Assembly (NCBI RefSeq): GCF_014652455.1
Contig: NZ_BMYV01000003.1
Coordinates: 186,001 to 250,000 of the forward strand
Direction: 5' to 3'
DNA from: Litorimonas cladophorae
GTDB lineage: Bacteria > Pseudomonadota > Alphaproteobacteria > Caulobacterales > Maricaulaceae
DNA length: 64,000 nucleotides
Position numbers and translations under genes: made by a program. Numbering within the stretch: the stretch's first letter is position 1; each line of letters starts with the position of its first letter. This document shows, piece by piece, positions 7,701-15,345 of the stretch. The notes beneath the pieces were generated by a model. The model ran no database searches. It was not told where the DNA came from and was given only the letters and a program-made list of their open reading frames with translations.

Positions 7701-10393
7701 AACGAAACACGGCCATCCGTTACAACATCATCGGCGTCGCCGCCAAAAGCGTTTACATTGCCTTTTACGTTTTGCAGTGCGGCTGAACCTTCGGCCAGGC
7801 CGACCAAAATCCAGTCACGTTTCTCGGGCTCAAGATACATGTAGACTGGGATTTCACGGCCGGTATCGAGCGTCGCAATAACTGTGACTTTACCCGTGCG
7901 GAGAGTTGGCTCCAAAGGCACTTTCAAAACGCCATCAGCGCCCACAGAAAATTCGCGACTGTTGGAAAGCGGCGCAATTAATTCTTGCGTTTGCTCGCGC
8001 AGACGGTTGTCGCCGTTCTCATCGTTCAAGCGATAAGGGGCTTCAAGATTAATTTTTGTGATCCGCCCTGCATGAACTGGACGACCAGATTGATCTTCCA
8101 TACGGATAGCGATGACAGGCGTTGTACGACCATCAGCAACCAAAATGGATTGGTCCGGCAGAGGTGTTGCCCGCGCGATCGTTTTTACGTACCAAATTTC
8201 TTCGCGAATTGTTTCAATTTTTGTTCCATCGGCGTCGTGAATGTCAGCCAAGATAACGTTTCGGCCGTCTTGCAAGGGTAAGCCGCGCCAGCGGGAAATC
8301 TGTACTTGACCGTTGGTGCTGCTATCGCGACCTTGGAAATAATATCCCGCAATCTCTGAATCATTCAGGCGAATCGAGACGCGTTGCCCCGCAGCGTGTT
8401 TGATACCCAAGTGGGTCGAAGGCGAATTTGGGGTACGGCCAACTTGGGGGTACGCCCACTTGGCACTCTTATCTTGAGTGTCCAACCAATCGACATCAAA
8501 CTTTAAATGCTCTGTCGTTTCGGCGTTTTCAACTGCCTCCACAACCGCTTCAGTTTCTCCTGTCTGCTTGAGATAGAAGTTTGCGCGCCAAATTCCGCCC
8601 CCTTGGACGTCAATGAACTTTGAGTTCATTGCGCCTGCATAGCGGGTGCTTTCTTCGCACGTCATCAGCTCGAAGCCCTTAGGCAGAGTTTCCTCATCCA
8701 CTTGGACAACGTGTGTACCTTCCGTAACTCCCTCGAAATGATAGAGTCCATTGGCATCTGATACGGCGTAGGCGCCCGTTTCCATATAGAGGCGGACGCC
8801 GTCTACGCCGATACCTTGATCGATGGGTCGGGCCCAATCTGCATCGCCGTCGCAGCTTTGCTCCGTAACGCGTCCGATGATTGTGCTAGTAGAGCGCAGA
8901 AGATCTTCGCGTAATTTAACACCTGCACGCGCCACGTTCGAAATTGGATTGAACACCGCATCACGCACAACCGCTTCATTGACCGCGTCACCCAAATGAG
9001 CGCCAGGGCCGACAGCTAGTGTATACGTTAAGGAAGTGGTCTCGCCGGGCGCGAGCATATCCATATCAAAAGTTAGAAGCGTTGCGTCTTCAGAGACAAT
9101 TGGGTTTTCTGCCGCGGTGCTTTCAATACGGGCTGTACCTGGAACATAGCGGAAACCAATAGGTAGTGTGTCATATAGTCGAATAGGTGCGAGAGCGAAG
9201 CCCGCGTTTCGGACTGAAACTGTATAATTGATGTAGTCACCAACATCAGCCGTCGTTCTGTCCGCTTCTTTGGTGACAACAAGATTACTCTTTGGGTCGA
9301 GCGGAATGTCAAAGCGAAGCGGACCCGTTTCGGATACGGTGAAAGTTTCGCCCAGCGATGCCGATGTGACCAGAAACCCTTTTTGCTGTTGCAGATTTGC
9401 GAGGTCCTCTTTGCTTACAACAGTTGAAAACGTATAACCTTCGGGTGGGTCGACTTCAATGCGGTAGGTTCCAGGCTCGACCACGGGGAAACGAAATTCG
9501 CCGGTCTCATTCTCATAGATGAGGCCCGCTGCATCAAGACTATCTTCGCCAGAGACGACAACAGGGGGGAATGTTGAGAATCCATCAACGCCAAAAACTT
9601 GGGCCTGTGCGCCTGTGTTTTCATTGATAAGCCTAACAACGGCATCATCAACGCTTTCCCCGTTAACCGACGAAAACACGCGGTTTAATGGATTCAGGAT
9701 CGCTGTATCGACCGTGACGTTCGTTCGATCTGTAATATTGAAATATGTTGCGGTCAGCTGTGTGTTACCACCGGCACTAATCTTGTTATCATTGGGATCG
9801 GAAGCCCCAGCCGTTGATGGCAGGTACGCAAAAAACTCACCGGAGTCTGCACTCGACTCATAGAGGCGCATTGTGATCGTGTCGCCATTGTCGGCGCTGA
9901 TTGTAATGGTAACGGTTTCAATTTCTGTACTGTCAAGGTTTTGACCCAAGTCAGTAACCCGCACAAACATCAACTCACCAGCGAGATAGGTTGTCGCAGG
10001 AATAAGCGGAATGGCGGACGATAGATCAACAGTCTGCAAACCTGTCGTAATCGGAGCACCGGTTGAGACGTAAGGACCGTCTAATTCTCCATTTGGGCTA
10101 TAATCCGATCCATTAACAGAACGGAAAATCGGGCTCGGCGCAGTTGGAGAATGCCGGAAGAATTCGATCACAGCCGGCGTTTGAGGCGGCGTGATGACGA
10201 AAACGGCGGCGTCTGTATTGAATGTCGCAGTTCGACCACCCGTAGTATAGGTCATCGTCGCGATATTGACGACTTCCGTACCGAAGTTGCGAGCAGCTAG
10301 ATCGTCTTGCCCAAAAGCAAGTGGAGCTGAGCTTACCCACGCAGTGGCAGCGAGGACAATTAATCCAGAGATATGAGTGGAGGAGCGGGTCAT
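4709..10393 (-). CDS. Giant DUF11/SdrD-like protein with predicted outer-membrane beta-barrel
   Basis: About 1,894 residues from ATG 10393 (a TTG at 10411 would add six). A signal peptide (SGLIVLAATAWVSSAPLAFG) comes first. Residues of about 250-330 and 510-580 look like Cna-B/SdrD-type beta-sandwiches (EPGTYRIEVDPPEGY; SDANGLYHFEGVTEGTHVVQ), flanking a DUF11 domain at about 375-500 (NLVVTKEADRTTADVGDYIN). From about 850 to 1620 there are many alternating amphipathic strands such as YALFGDFDTDITEGRLTSYN and VGARARR-like turns, consistent with a large outer-membrane barrel. A Pro/Ala/Val-rich linker follows, then a C-terminal domain with two cysteines near the end. It probably sits in the outer membrane and displays the N-terminal sandwiches. 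Its two upstream neighbours are secreted DUF11-like proteins. The function is unknown. Confidence 0.85.
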   Translation of the reverse strand: MTRSSTHISGLIVLAATAWVSSAPLAFGQDDLAARNFGTEVVNIATMTYTTGGRTATFNTDAAVFVITPPQTPAVIEFFRHSPTAPSPIFRSVNGSDYSPNGELDGPYVSTGAPITTGLQTVDLSSAIPLIPATTYLAGELMFVRVTDLGQNLDSTEIETVTITISADNGDTITMRLYESSADSGEFFAYLPSTAGASDPNDNKISAGGNTQLTATYFNITDRTNVTVDTAILNPLNRVFSSVNGESVDDAVVRLINENTGAQAQVFGVDGFSTFPPVVVSGEDSLDAAGLIYENETGEFRFPVVEPGTYRIEVDPPEGYTFSTVVSKEDLANLQQQKGFLVTSASLGETFTVSETGPLRFDIPLDPKSNLVVTKEADRTTADVGDYINYTVSVRNAGFALAPIRLYDTLPIGFRYVPGTARIESTAAENPIVSEDATLLTFDMDMLAPGETTSLTYTLAVGPGAHLGDAVNEAVVRDAVFNPISNVARAGVKLREDLLRSTSTIIGRVTEQSCDGDADWARPIDQGIGVDGVRLYMETGAYAVSDANGLYHFEGVTEGTHVVQVDEETLPKGFELMTCEESTRYAGAMNSKFIDVQGGGIWRANFYLKQTGETEAVVEAVENAETTEHLKFDVDWLDTQDKSAKWAYPQVGRTPNSPSTHLGIKHAAGQRVSIRLNDSEIAGYYFQGRDSSTNGQVQISRWRGLPLQDGRNVILADIHDADGTKIETIREEIWYVKTIARATPLPDQSILVADGRTTPVIAIRMEDQSGRPVHAGRITKINLEAPYRLNDENGDNRLREQTQELIAPLSNSREFSVGADGVLKVPLEPTLRTGKVTVIATLDTGREIPVYMYLEPEKRDWILVGLAEGSAALQNVKGNVNAFGGDADDVVTDGRVSFFAKGLIKGNWLMTLAVDTDKRRGSQDGEFEGEIDPNAYYTLYGDQTYQQFEGVSRYPLFVKLEKRQAYALFGDFDTDITEGRLTSYNRKLTGLKAEYLGDDLQVLGFAAETNQGFTQDEIAAEGLSGPYQLSHERILPQSEEIVVETRDRVRPDIILERKTLVRYLDYTLDYFSGKLIFRLPVDATDPNFNPNVIVVDYETSEDAERNITAGGRVQAQFLNDKLQVGSTFTHENGSSLAAGAKSNQIGIDVIAQLTDSTELRAEYAVTDQAGDGQGIADAKLLELIHTSEKVLAEAYYREEDGNFGLNQTSSNTNGIRRYGARGEVKVQELTEEESGQRALRKIKAQVYREENLSNDNRRTTGELLAAQEGTKLDATGGIRMTRDEIVDADDRTSLLAVARASYDIGRHGITLQASAETPISGKDEVSAQPQRLMIGVDKRVGNVAIVNLRHELLNGAGQESANTTLGVSATPWTGGTATVAADNVTNDSGKRLGATVGLDQTVRLTDKISGQVGVRARRMINEEDSFVEVTPDDPISPFESNEDFQSIYIGAAYNDQAMTASSRVEVRDTNQDQTWVFAGSAARELSDTLSLAASARGRISAATGSFGTDKRFEARVGAAWRPRNEDTVFFNRFDVVNAQPLNDINTTKLVNNAAMNTMISDRWQLSTNVGTKYVKTEVGDQNLSNWTHLVGAETRFDVTERIDVGMRGAVMTSKGAGTSYSWGPSVGVSPVDNVWISAGYNVEGFKDRDFEAAEYARKGAYLQLRVKFDQDTARGLLRRISPTANVLAPPESRQVLSSPPLARARVAVVTPPVEVANSETVLAPVVAPVYKADTALVIDPAPVFEASAARTNLNFCRKSPVAIFDVPVNMTPKAVSRLGTMPEFGDSRGLTPSQFYDKLNARYYDNAVDQTYLDYLFKSMGYANGWADAQPYMFSEEILPVGTTGLMGLGKQHHLQYSILPAVEADREAFRIQSANGSVVHFMKTCGNYMYACE

Positions 10394-10499
10394 ATTAGAT
10401 TGCGGGGGCAATCAACAAGGTCCAGCGAAGAGTCGTATTTTCAGACAATATAGGAGCGATGACGTCTTAGCGCCTTTAATCCCACATTCTGTGATGATC

Positions 10500-10532
10500 G
10501 GACTGCGTAAGCCAAAGCGGCAAACGCAGTCC
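10500..10532 (-). other. Intercistronic hairpin in the DUF11 cluster
   Basis: GGACTGCGT and ACGCAGTCC form a perfect nine-pair stem around a 15-base loop, itself able to pair GCC with GGC. It lies between the 397-residue gene and the giant gene. No T run follows on the minus strand, so it is more likely to affect mRNA processing or relative expression than to end transcription. Confidence 0.5.
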
Positions 10533-10558
10533 ATATCAACGAACTCTAGGCAGAAGCC

Positions 10559-11752
10559 TTACTTAATAGTCGCCCGAATAACGAAGTGACCTTCGGTTGG
10601 CGTCAATGGGTCGGCTGTGCCGGCCAAAGTCGCACCCGTCAATGTCGCATTACAAGTACTCGCTGTACCATCACACTCGGTGTCTGGCGCAATCGTGGAC
10701 AATGTGCCACCCGTCAAATCACCAACGACAGCCATTGATTCAAAGATCAAGTGCTCTGGCAAGTTATCGACGAGATTGATCCCTGTCGCGTCGGCATTCC
10801 CGCTGTTACGGACTGTGATAAAGTATTCAACACAAGCGCCAGGCTGGTTGTAACCATTATTTGCAACAGGCCCGACAGGCGCGTCTGTGCTTGGAGCTGG
10901 AGGCGTGTAAGTACCTGGAATTGCGGCACAATCGTAAAGTGCCGGAGACGGGCCATCACTTAAGACAAAGACATCCTTCGTGGCTGTCACTTCAGCAGAT
11001 TCCACACTATAAGTTCCTGTTGCGGAATGCGCACCATCAGCTAGTCCATCGTTAGTACCGTCAGACGCAGGGCCGTTCAAGTCAGCCAGAACGTTGTCGA
11101 CGGTTGCTGTTTCATTGGTTGCGTTATCATCTCCAACAATTGCCGTACCTGTTGGATCAGTTTCGTCACGCGTATCCGCATAAAGGTAAACATCCGCTGT
11201 TTCACCGTCATTGGCAGTTGTAGGAATGTCTTGCTGGACAGTAACAGTAATGTTCCCATCAGGAGCGAGAACTGGCCATGTGGTGTCATCTGCAGGGTCA
11301 TAGACTTTCACTACAGCTTCAGCCGCCGAAATAAGTCCGTCGCCATCTTCATCGCCAGAATAAGAAATCACATTAGTACTTGTTGGCGCTTCCAGAACGA
11401 AATCTGGCGACGCTTCGTTTTCTAAACCCAGCAAATATGCGTGCGTATCGTTACCATCGTTTTGAACGGTAAATGTAACTTCTGCGTTTTCTGTCCCAGG
11501 GGCGAGATTATCGCCGCCACCAGTTGATGCGACAGTCACGTTGACAAGACGGTCAACGACAAACACAGTTGGCGTCGCACTGTTCTCAATTTGTGTCTGT
11601 CCAACAAGTCCGACATTATAGTCTAGTGTAAACGTGTTAGAGACAGGTGTATCCGCAGGGGTGAAATTGTTTTGCGCGAAGGCAGTTCCTGTTGAAAGAA
11701 CCGTGAGAGCGGTTGCACCCAATAAGCCCTTCATGAATTTAGTTTTAGTCAT
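10559..11752 (-). CDS. Secreted DUF11-like surface protein with an EF-hand-type loop
   Basis: The 397-residue protein starts with a clear signal peptide (MTKTKFMKGLLGATALTVLS ... AFAQ). The rest is Thr/Asn/Asp-rich beta-sandwich sequence with DUF11-like stretches, for example EVTFTVQNDGNDTHAYLLG and CVEYFITVRNSGNADATGIN followed by LVDNLPEHLIF. Residues 134-145 (DEDGDGLISAAE) fit the 12-residue calcium EF-hand/dockerin loop at every ligand position. Four cysteines lie in the C-terminal third. It is strongly acidic, as expected for a calcium-stabilised surface protein. The giant barrel protein is directly downstream and two CtrA-type half-sites lie upstream. No enzymatic motif is seen. Confidence 0.8.
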   Translation of the reverse strand: MTKTKFMKGLLGATALTVLSTGTAFAQNNFTPADTPVSNTFTLDYNVGLVGQTQIENSATPTVFVVDRLVNVTVASTGGGDNLAPGTENAEVTFTVQNDGNDTHAYLLGLENEASPDFVLEAPTSTNVISYSGDEDGDGLISAAEAVVKVYDPADDTTWPVLAPDGNITVTVQQDIPTTANDGETADVYLYADTRDETDPTGTAIVGDDNATNETATVDNVLADLNGPASDGTNDGLADGAHSATGTYSVESAEVTATKDVFVLSDGPSPALYDCAAIPGTYTPPAPSTDAPVGPVANNGYNQPGACVEYFITVRNSGNADATGINLVDNLPEHLIFESMAVVGDLTGGTLSTIAPDTECDGTASTCNATLTGATLAGTADPLTPTEGHFVIRATIK

Positions 11753-11798
11753 TGCATATGGTCCCAGTAGTTAGTTGACCCCCAATTCCTAACCTAGG

Positions 11799-11830
11799 AT
11801 GGTTAAACCTATGAAAACCAGCATGGTTAA
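11799..11830 (-). promoter_or_regulatory. Two CtrA-type half-sites (TTAACCAT) upstream of the 397-aa gene
   Basis: ATGGTTAA occurs at 11799-11806 and again at 11823-11830, which is TTAACCAT twice on the coding strand of the gene, 24 bases apart. TTAACCAT is the 8-base half-site described for CtrA in Caulobacter. They lie 47-78 bases before the start codon, near where a promoter should be. Confidence 0.4.
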
Positions 11831-11966
11831 CCAAAGCAAAACAAAGAGGCGTTCAGTTTCAGTTCATATAGCAATATCTTAGGTTTTTCGGGTAGTTAGC
11901 ATAGTTTACTCAAATCCTTGTTTACGACTTATTAGGACAAAAATCTTTTACGCCTGATGTTCGCGC

Positions 11967-11996
11967 AAAAAAAAACCGTGATCTGAAAGATCACGG
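11967..11996 (-). terminator. Intrinsic terminator of the 160-aa DUF11 gene
   Basis: On the minus strand CCGTGATCT-TTC-AGATCACGG (nine perfect pairs) is followed by nine T. It ends transcription of the 160-residue gene and so separates it from the 397-residue gene, which then needs its own promoter. Confidence 0.93.
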
Positions 11997-12023
11997 TCCA
12001 AAGACTTTATTGAAAGCTAAGCC

Positions 12024-12506
12024 CTATCTGAGACGGCCTTTGAACAGAATTTCGTCTTTCGCACCGACAGGAACTGGCCCTGCGATTTGCCATTGAATAT
12101 GCGTGATATCGTCAGCAGACGCTGGCCGTGTCCCACCGCCGACAGCTGGACGTGTCAGCTCGTCGCGCGCGGCAAAACTGGATCCGCCGTCGGTTGAATA
12201 CCGGACAATAGCGCCCTCGCGATCAGCAGACCCTTCCAAAAACCTGACTGTTGGCGGAACTGGCATCGCCAAAATAAGATTGCTGGCCGGCGTCGCGTCA
12301 TTATTTACAAAACTGACTGTATACACGATTTTCTCACCTGGCGTGACCGCGTCGACAGCGAGACGCTGCGTTGTGACGGAGCCATCTTCCTGTGTGACCG
12401 TAATCTCCTTCTCGACTTTCTGTGTGGCCTCAAGCGCGTGAGCTTGAGCCCCAAAAGCGAAGGTGGCTGCTGACAAGGCCAAAATTGATAATCTACGAAT
12501 GAACAT
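12024..12506 (-). CDS. Small secreted DUF11-like protein
   Basis: This 160-residue protein opens with a signal peptide (RRLSILALSAATFAFGAQAHA). A single beta-sandwich follows: KIVYTVSFVNNDATPASNLI, then PVPPTVRFLEGSADREGA and the closing strand KDEILFKGRLR. The pattern of a long strand, Asn-rich turn and LxxPVPPxxxFLxGS is that of DUF11-type repeats, here only one copy. It is the first gene of the minus-strand surface cluster and is divergent from the tad/cpa operon, sharing a 264-base control region. Its own terminator lies just downstream. The role is unknown; export and a structural role are likely. Confidence 0.75.
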   Translation of the reverse strand: MFIRRLSILALSAATFAFGAQAHALEATQKVEKEITVTQEDGSVTTQRLAVDAVTPGEKIVYTVSFVNNDATPASNLILAMPVPPTVRFLEGSADREGAIVRYSTDGGSSFAARDELTRPAVGGGTRPASADDITHIQWQIAGPVPVGAKDEILFKGRLR

Positions 12507-12560
12507 TGGGCACTCCTGCGCGGTGAATTCAGTATCTGAGGCTAACTTATGCCGACAGAC

Positions 12561-12576
12561 TTAACGCGAGTTTAAC
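12561..12576. promoter_or_regulatory. CtrA-type binding box (TTAA-N7-TTAAC)
   Basis: TTAA, seven bases (CGCGAGT), then TTAAC is an exact match to the full CtrA consensus. It sits in the shared control region between the divergent 160-residue DUF11 gene and the cpaB operon, 55 bases from the first start and about 195 from the second. In Caulobacter CtrA activates pilus genes. Binding is inferred from sequence only. Confidence 0.6.
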
Positions 12577-12770
12577 TTCCAATCGCATCGCGCAGTCATT
12601 CAGACGGTGTTCATTAAGGTTTTCTTCACTTCAATTAATCGCAACTTATTCACTTCGTTCATGAACGAAACCTTACCGCGACTTAGTTAAGCCTATCCTT
12701 CGCAGTTGGTTTGAATGTGGGGTTCAACCAAATTTGCAAATCGTTTGGGATGGAGCGGCTGACCAGAATT

Positions 12771-13733
12771 ATGCGAACCAATACACTTGTCACCTTAGGT
12801 GCCAGCGCCGTGTTCGGCGTGATGGCCATTGTTCTGGCGCGCGGCTGGATTGAGGGCGCAGTTGAAGACGAATTCCGTCAAGCCCCAATAACGACCGCGA
12901 CGCAATCTAGTGCCCCGGCACCCTCACGCGTCGCCACGGTTTCCGTTGTCGTCGCAAACTCTGACCTTTTATTTGGTGACGAACTAACACCTGACGTGCT
13001 GCGTGTTGTTGACATGCCAGAAGACATGGCACCGCTTGATGCGCTGCAGGGTCTCGATGATGTCTTTCCTTCCGACTATGCCCCGCTCACGACTGGACCA
13101 CTGGTGGCTTTAGATGACATTCGTATGAATGAAGTCATACTCCCTCACCGTATTTCGGGCTTGAACGGTCGCGGCTCATTGTCGGCTAGAATTCGCCCGG
13201 GATACCGCGCTGTCTCCGTCCGCGTGGACGATGTGACGGGCGTAGCAGGTTTCATCGTCCCTGGCGATTTAGTTGACGTTCAATATATATCGGAACCTGA
13301 CCCGTCAGCAGATACCCCGATTTATCGATCTGACGTCTTGCTTCAATCTGTTCGGGTTTTAGCGATTGATCAGTCACAAAACCGTCGACAAGATGCGCCC
13401 GAAGTTGCGCGCACAGTTACGCTTGAGGTCAGTCATATGGACGCCCAGGCGTTGAGCATCGCACAAGAGCGCGGAGTGCTGTCCCTGGTGTTGCGCGCGG
13501 TGGGCGAGGCCCTTCCCTCGACAACAAAATCTCTCGACACGCGGCAACTTGATCGCCGCGCAAACTCAAACAGCGCTGCGAAAAAACCAAAGCGACCTGT
13601 AAAAGTCACGCCCAAAAAAGCGCCGCCCGCGATCGCACAGATTACTGTGATCCGCGGAGACGCAACACAATCCGTCTCTGTTCGTCGCGAAGCCCTCCCC
13701 CGCTCGACCGATACTGATTTAGCAGGAGGATAG
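12771..13733 (+). CDS. cpaB: Flp pilus assembly protein CpaB/RcpC
   Basis: The protein of 320 residues from ATG 12771 has an N-terminal membrane anchor (LVTLGASAVFGVMAIVLARG). A SAF/AFP-like domain follows: SVVVANSDLLFGDELTPDVL, LNGRGSLSARIRPGYRAVSV and GFIVPGDLVDVQYI. The last motif is diagnostic of CpaB/RcpC. The C-terminus is a Lys/Pro-rich tail. CpaB is periplasmic and acts with the secretin CpaC in type IVc (Flp) pilus secretion. Starts at TTG 12711 or ATG 12750 would add residues not typical of the family; I favour 12771 because the membrane anchor then begins near the N-terminus. The next gene begins one base after its stop. Confidence 0.88.
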   Translation: MRTNTLVTLGASAVFGVMAIVLARGWIEGAVEDEFRQAPITTATQSSAPAPSRVATVSVVVANSDLLFGDELTPDVLRVVDMPEDMAPLDALQGLDDVFPSDYAPLTTGPLVALDDIRMNEVILPHRISGLNGRGSLSARIRPGYRAVSVRVDDVTGVAGFIVPGDLVDVQYISEPDPSADTPIYRSDVLLQSVRVLAIDQSQNRRQDAPEVARTVTLEVSHMDAQALSIAQERGVLSLVLRAVGEALPSTTKSLDTRQLDRRANSNSAAKKPKRPVKVTPKKAPPAIAQITVIRGDATQSVSVRREALPRSTDTDLAGG

Positions 13734-13734
13734 A

Positions 13735-15063
13735 ATGAAACGCGCTCTTACATTAATCGCGCTGGCCACCCTGATGACCAGTACAGCCGATGCACGCTCT
13801 TGGGTTGATACAAAAACAGGTGAACGAACCTCTACCTCCGTAACAAAAGACGACACATTGGTGATGCGGACAGATAATGCTTTCACGCAGGTTCGGGTCG
13901 CAAATGCAGACATTGCTGACGTTGTCGTTCTCTCTGATCGGTCCTTTCAAGTATTGGGCAAGGCTGGCGGAAAAACCAACGTCATGCTTTATGATCGCGA
14001 CAATCAACTCGTGGACATCGTCGATGTTACCGTGGGTTTTGATGTCGCAAGCCTCAAAAAAACATTATTTGAAACCTTTCCAAATGAAGCCGTTGAAGTG
14101 CGACCTCTGGCTGGCGGTATCTACCTCTCTGGGGACGTCTCTAGCGTCAGCGTTGCGGAACGCGCAGTTTCAATTGCTGAAGCCTATGCCCCCGCACGGG
14201 TCACATCAGGCCTAGCCATTCGCGATAGTCATCAAGTGATGCTGGAAGTTCGTTTTGTCGAAGCTAGCCGAGACTCCATCAAACGATTGGGAGTCAATTT
14301 GCTATCCGAACGCGGAGGCGTCATCGATTCTGTCGGGAATATTATGGGTGCAAACCCTGGAGATTTCGGAATCGGTGGGTCCACCAGCTTAGTGAATTCA
14401 ACAGCCAGCTTGATCTTAGGTGGCGGTATCGGGACAGCGTCTCTTGATGTCCGTATTGATGCCCTAGAAGAAAAAGGGATCATTAGAACCCTCGCCGAGC
14501 CGAACCTGGTTTCCATGTCTGGTGAAACAGCCAGCTTTCTTGCCGGGGGTGAATTTCCCATTCCGGTTTCCTCTGGCTTGGGCGAAGTCACTATTGAATA
14601 TCGGAAATTTGGCGTTGGGTTAGCGTTCACGCCGACAGTTTTGGACAATGGCGTTATCAACCTCAAAGTTGCGCCCGAGGTGTCTCAACTGGATGTGCAA
14701 AATACCGTGGAAATTGGTGGTGTCACCGTTCCCGGCCTTCGGGTGCGACGCGCGAATACGACTGTTGAGCTGCGCAATGGGCAGAGTTTTGCGATTGCAG
14801 GTTTATTACAGAATGAAAGTGCCAATACCCGAGAGCAGGTGCCTTGGCTCGGCAAGTTACCCATCATTGGATCCCTATTTTCGTCTACGCGATATCAAAG
14901 CGCGGAAACAGAACTCGTCATCATCGTCACCCCGCATCTTGCGCGTCCCGTTTCAGACCGATCCCAACTCTCGGATCCGTTAGCTAATGTAAGTTTGCCG
15001 AGCGAGGCTTCGGCCTTCCTTGGCGGGAAAATCGAAGGAGGTTTCGGCCATGCGATGGAATAA
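13735..15063 (+). CDS. cpaC: Outer-membrane secretin CpaC/RcpA of the Flp pilus system
   Basis: The 442-residue protein has a signal peptide (ALTLIALATLMTSTADA), an N-terminal BON/secretin-like region (TQVRVANADIADVVVLSDRS, GKTNVMLYD), and the secretin domain from about residue 160. Markers are VMLEVRFVEASRDSIKRLGV, LAEPNLVSMSGETASFLAGG, FTPTVLDNG and the final VPWLGKLPIIGSLFSSTRYQ. It should form the outer-membrane pore for the pilus. AGGAGG lies six bases before ATG, the strongest ribosome site in the operon. Its last 14 bases overlap the next gene, suggesting coupled translation. Confidence 0.95.
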   Translation: MKRALTLIALATLMTSTADARSWVDTKTGERTSTSVTKDDTLVMRTDNAFTQVRVANADIADVVVLSDRSFQVLGKAGGKTNVMLYDRDNQLVDIVDVTVGFDVASLKKTLFETFPNEAVEVRPLAGGIYLSGDVSSVSVAERAVSIAEAYAPARVTSGLAIRDSHQVMLEVRFVEASRDSIKRLGVNLLSERGGVIDSVGNIMGANPGDFGIGGSTSLVNSTASLILGGGIGTASLDVRIDALEEKGIIRTLAEPNLVSMSGETASFLAGGEFPIPVSSGLGEVTIEYRKFGVGLAFTPTVLDNGVINLKVAPEVSQLDVQNTVEIGGVTVPGLRVRRANTTVELRNGQSFAIAGLLQNESANTREQVPWLGKLPIIGSLFSSTRYQSAETELVIIVTPHLARPVSDRSQLSDPLANVSLPSEASAFLGGKIEGGFGHAME

Positions 15064-15316
15064 ATATACAGTTATTCTCGGTGCCATTCTCCTCTCTGGA
15101 TGCGCCACGACGACGCCCGCTTTGGAAGCACACTCGCCGAATTTCGGAAAAGCCGTGGCCCAAAATATTGCGGCGCAGAGGATTGCGCCGACGGCAAAAG
15201 ACAAGGCCGATACATTCATCCCACCAAATCGGGCTCGTCAAAAAGCGGCCCGCGAAGCTTATGAGAACGGCACCGTCAAAGAACCGATTTCAGTGACAAC
15301 AACAGGCGACGAGTAA
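15050..15316 (+). CDS. Small lipoprotein in the tad locus (CpaD position)
   Basis: From ATG 15050, which has AGGAGG nine bases upstream, this is an 88-residue protein. The N-terminus is KYTVILGAILLSGC, a lipoprotein signal with lipobox LSGC, so it should be lipid-anchored. The mature part is short, Ala/Lys-rich, and shows FGKAVAQNIAAQRIAP, which resembles the C-terminal motif of CpaD-type pilus lipoproteins (FGxAxxxNLAAMVAxP). CpaD proteins are usually over 200 residues, so this is a much reduced version or a pilotin-like substitute. It overlaps cpaC by 14 bases. Confidence 0.75.
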   Translation: MRWNKYTVILGAILLSGCATTTPALEAHSPNFGKAVAQNIAAQRIAPTAKDKADTFIPPNRARQKAAREAYENGTVKEPISVTTTGDE

Positions 15317-15345
15317 AACCCTAAACGAATATTTTGGAGATTGAG

